DNA from: Tundrisphaera sp051175315
Lineage (GTDB): Bacteria; Planctomycetota; Planctomycetia; Isosphaerales; Isosphaeraceae
Direction of reading: 5' to 3'
Assembly (NCBI RefSeq): GCF_051175315.1
Contig: NZ_CP195100.1
Coordinates: 2,542,001-2,606,000, forward strand
DNA: 64,000 bases
Below are positions 61,940-64,000 of this stretch, piece by piece. How positions within the stretch are numbered: the first letter of the stretch is position 1; every line of letters begins with the position of its first letter. The notes under the pieces were generated by a model. That model searched no databases. It was not told the DNA's origin and was given only the letters and a program-made list of their open reading frames with translations. Both the position numbers and the translations under genes were made by a program.

Positions 61940-62472
61940 GGTCGTTCATTGGCTACCCACGGAAGGGGAGCACTCCTCACCCCGGCGAATTCCGGATCGG
62001 CCGCGAGCACGTAGGCCCGATCGAACGGCCAGCCGCGTTCTCCCAACTCGTGGCGGAACATGAAGCGAAGGAACTGCCAGAACCCCGATGCGACCGCATA
62101 CGTCGGAGTATCATAGCCCGAGGCGTATGGGTCGATGAAGTAGACGGGCCGCAGCGGCTTATCTATTGAATCGAGGGCCAGCACATAATAGTCGCCGCAC
62201 CCGTCGGTCCCGAGAGGCAACCAATTTCTCTCTTTGAAGCCCGGATGGATCTCGTAGGTCTCCTTGAAATCCCTCAGGCCATAGACGCCACCAAACCCGA
62301 TGCGAGGCCCATCGGTGAAGAGGAGCCAGCTCTCGACTTCGGGCGGGATTTCCACCCCATGGAGGAGGGAGAACGCCGCGATCTGACCATATCTGGCCCC
62401 ATGGGGCAGGGATGTCCCGGGCTCGCGGGGGACGATTCCCGCGAGCCGAATCACCTCGTCATCGATATCCAT
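61936..62472 (-). CDS. SMI1/KNR4 (SUKH)-family protein
   Basis: A 178-residue protein. The SUKH pattern is visible: ARYGQIAAFSLLHGVEIPPE near the start, LLFTDGPRIGFGGVYGLRDF, then WLPLGTDGCGDYYVLALDS and PVYFIDPYA. SUKH proteins serve as immunity proteins of polymorphic toxin systems, but many are stand-alone. No toxin gene is adjacent. The ATG at 62472 (MDIDDEVIRLAG) is chosen; an ATG at 62493 is possible. It is flanked by REP-like repeats on both sides. Confidence 0.75.
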   Translation of the reverse strand: MDIDDEVIRLAGIVPREPGTSLPHGARYGQIAAFSLLHGVEIPPEVESWLLFTDGPRIGFGGVYGLRDFKETYEIHPGFKERNWLPLGTDGCGDYYVLALDSIDKPLRPVYFIDPYASGYDTPTYAVASGFWQFLRFMFRHELGERGWPFDRAYVLAADPEFAGVRSAPLPWVANERP

Positions 62473-62518
62473 CGCCGCCGCTCCCCTCTGCATCGCCCGG
62501 CCTCGGTCCCTCGGCATC

Positions 62519-62538
62519 GGCTGGGGCCAGACCCAGCC
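62519..62538. repeat. REP-like unit, single copy
   Basis: GGCTGGGGCCAGACCCAGCC is a near-perfect palindrome of the same family as the units at 57626 and 61826. It lies in the short gap between the SUKH start and the DUF1552 stop. Confidence 0.6.
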
Positions 62539-62560
62539 TGAGGTTGCCGGTCCTGGCCGA

Positions 62561-63910
62561 TCAGGCGAGGTCGAGCCCCCGCATGGTGCCGGTGGAGGAG
62601 GCGAAGCGGTCGACCTCCAGGCCGAAGCGCTGGAGCATCGAGACGAACAGGTTGGGCAGGGGGTAGTTGTTGTGGGTGTCGAAGGCGAGGTGCTGGCCGT
62701 GGCGGAAGCCGCCGCCGGCGAACAGGGTGGGGAGGTTGGTGGTGACGTGGGTGTTGGCGTTGCCCAGGTTGGATCCATAAAGGATCATGGTGCGGTCGAG
62801 CAGGGTCTCGCCGCCTTCCTGGACCGCATCGAGTTCGGTGAACAGGTTGGCCAATAGCTTCATGTGCCATTCGTCGATGGTCTTGAGCTGGGCCAGCTTC
62901 TTCTCCGACTTGCCGTGGTGCGACAGGTTGTGGTAGGCGTCGGCCGCCTTCTGGTCGCCCAGCTCGATGGCCGGCGAGTTGACGCTGTCCAGCAGGAGGG
63001 TGACGGAGCGGGTCGAGTCGGTCTCGAAGGCGAGCCGGGCCATGTCGTACATGAGCTTGACCTTGGCCATGTACTCGGCGGGGCCGGCCGGGTCGGTCGG
63101 CATGGTGGCGGAGACCTTGGGCTTGGGCTTCCTTTCCCAGTCCTGCGACATCTGCATCCGGTGTTCCAGCTCGCGGACGCTGGTGAAGTACTGGTCGAGG
63201 CGGTCGCGGTCGCGGGGGCCGACGGTGCGGCGGAGTTGCCCGGCCTGGTCGGCCACGGCGTCGAGGATGCTCTCGCCCAGCTGGAGCTTGTTGACCTGCG
63301 CGTCGACCTCGGCCTGCGTCCCCTGGACGAACATCCGGCGGAAGACGTCGGACGCCTTCTCCTCGCACGGGATCAGCACGCCGGAGCCGGTCCAGGAGAG
63401 GCTGCGCTGGCCGCGCTGGACGTTCACGCCCAGGGTCAGCGACGGGAACCGGGTGAGGTGGCCGATCCGCTCGGCGAGGAACTGGTCGAGCGAGATCGTG
63501 TTGCGGAACCCGCCGCTGCCCGGGTGCGGTGCGGCGGTCAGGAAGCAGTTATCCGCCGGGTGGCCGCCGTCGACGTCCGGATGCCACACGCCGCTGAAGA
63601 CGGTGAAGTCGTCGCGGTGCCTGGCCAGGTGCTCCAGATACGGCGAGGCGACGTAATCCCGGCCGGCCCCGGTGGGGAAGAAGTACTCGGGGACGAGGCC
63701 GAGGTTGTTGCAGATGGCCAGCATCCGCCGGGGCGTGGCGCCGGGGTCGGTGGGGGAGGTCGAGGCCGCCGCGCGGGCGAACGCGGGCGTCATGGCGTCG
63801 AGCATCGGCAGCGACAACGCGATGCCGGCGCCCCGGAGGAAGCCGCGGCGCGACAGGGCCCGGCGGGTCGAGGCGAACGGGGCGTCGGCGGATTGCGGGT
63901 CGCGGTTCAT
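62561..63910 (-). CDS. DUF1552 protein, Tat-exported
   Basis: A 449-residue protein. A twin-arginine signal (ALSRRGFLRGAGIALSLPML) implies folded export. The DUF1552 body follows (LAICNNLGLVPEYFFPTGAG, TVFSGVWHPDVDGGHPADN, DSVNSPAIELGDQKAADAYH, LYGSNLGNANTHVTTNLPTL). The family is sulfatase/alkaline-phosphatase-like in overall shape and of unknown function, typical of planctomycetes and always found next to DUF1592 genes. The ATG at 63910 is 13 bp after the DUF1592 stop, with GAGGGGA upstream. Confidence 0.92.
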   Translation of the reverse strand: MNRDPQSADAPFASTRRALSRRGFLRGAGIALSLPMLDAMTPAFARAAASTSPTDPGATPRRMLAICNNLGLVPEYFFPTGAGRDYVASPYLEHLARHRDDFTVFSGVWHPDVDGGHPADNCFLTAAPHPGSGGFRNTISLDQFLAERIGHLTRFPSLTLGVNVQRGQRSLSWTGSGVLIPCEEKASDVFRRMFVQGTQAEVDAQVNKLQLGESILDAVADQAGQLRRTVGPRDRDRLDQYFTSVRELEHRMQMSQDWERKPKPKVSATMPTDPAGPAEYMAKVKLMYDMARLAFETDSTRSVTLLLDSVNSPAIELGDQKAADAYHNLSHHGKSEKKLAQLKTIDEWHMKLLANLFTELDAVQEGGETLLDRTMILYGSNLGNANTHVTTNLPTLFAGGGFRHGQHLAFDTHNNYPLPNLFVSMLQRFGLEVDRFASSTGTMRGLDLA

Positions 63911-63923
63911 GTCCGATATCCCC

Positions 63924-64000
63924 TCACTTGTTCCGGAACAGGTCGGCCTGGATGATTTCATGGATCAGGCTGCGGACACCATAACCCTTGTCTCGGGCGC
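63924..64000 (-). CDS. DUF1592-type protein, C-terminal end (cut by window edge)
   Basis: The minus strand from the window edge to the TGA at 63924 reads ARDKGYGVRSLIHEIIQADL followed by FRNK. This matches the usual C-terminus of DUF1592/PSD1-type planctomycete proteins (GYGxRSLIHEIVxSDLF). Only about 25 residues are visible. It precedes the DUF1552 gene by 13 bp, the standard pairing. Confidence 0.78.
   Translation of the reverse strand, partial: ARDKGYGVRSLIHEIIQADLFRNK

Noticed and set aside
57626..62538. CRISPR array
   Set aside because: The repeated units are palindromic, irregularly spaced and lie at gene ends, with no spacers or cas genes.

Overview
The window is very GC-rich DNA from a planctomycete, most likely of the Isosphaerales type. 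This rests on gene content: DUF1552/DUF1592 proteins in tandem, several DUF1080 (3-keto-disaccharide hydrolase-like) domains, Ser/Thr kinases fused to DUF1080 domains beside an ECF sigma factor, and many FHA proteins. High GC produces very long antisense ORFs. Genes were chosen by recognisable protein families, start-codon context and tight stop/start overlaps.

Layout. 1-16 kb holds a truncated sugar-phosphate isomerase/epimerase-like gene, a large secreted protein, a YiiX-type papain-like protein, an alpha/beta hydrolase, ribosomal protein L33 next to a COG0523 (CobW-type) GTPase, a MATE exporter, a PemK/MazF-type toxin-antitoxin pair, a DUF4349 lipoprotein, and a VWA membrane protein coupled to a small membrane protein. 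16.4-18.5 kb is a membrane protein with a spermidine-synthase-like domain.

18.5-31.8 kb is the highlight: a 12.8 kb minus-strand operon of four tightly packed genes. In transcription order they are a HEAT-repeat protein with a BRCT domain, a 2120-residue beta-propeller/HEAT protein, a winged-helix/SWIM zinc-finger protein, and a retron-type reverse transcriptase with the retron signatures NAxxH, YADD and a VTG-like ITG. Upstream of the first gene lies an elaborate inverted-repeat region that folds like a retron msr-msd RNA: a1/a2 pairing, an AGC directly after a1, two short msr-like hairpins and a long msd-like stem with a 29-bp perfect core. It is followed by a terminator-like hairpin and preceded by a plausible promoter. 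I interpret this as a retron related to what I recall as type XIII (RT + WHSWIM + ARM/HEAT), expanded with two giant repeat proteins.

32-52 kb is a signalling region: three FHA proteins, a Ser/Thr kinase, an M48 peptidase with a coupled secreted protein, two receptor-like kinases with anti-sigma-like zinc motifs and extracytoplasmic DUF1080 (one also with a C-type lectin) domains, an ECF sigma factor, and a BlaI/BlaR1-like pair whose sensor carries a very long series of Ig-like repeats. 52-57 kb holds secreted carbohydrate/ester-degrading proteins and a HAD phosphatase. 57.3-59.6 kb is a patch of small accessory genes (Phd-like antitoxin, frameshifted PIN toxin, small unknowns) with REP-like palindromes. 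59.7-61.8 kb is a coupled pair with a PfkB (heptose-kinase-like) enzyme. The window ends with a SUKH protein and a DUF1592-DUF1552 pair.

No rRNA, tRNA, CRISPR array or insertion sequence was recognised.
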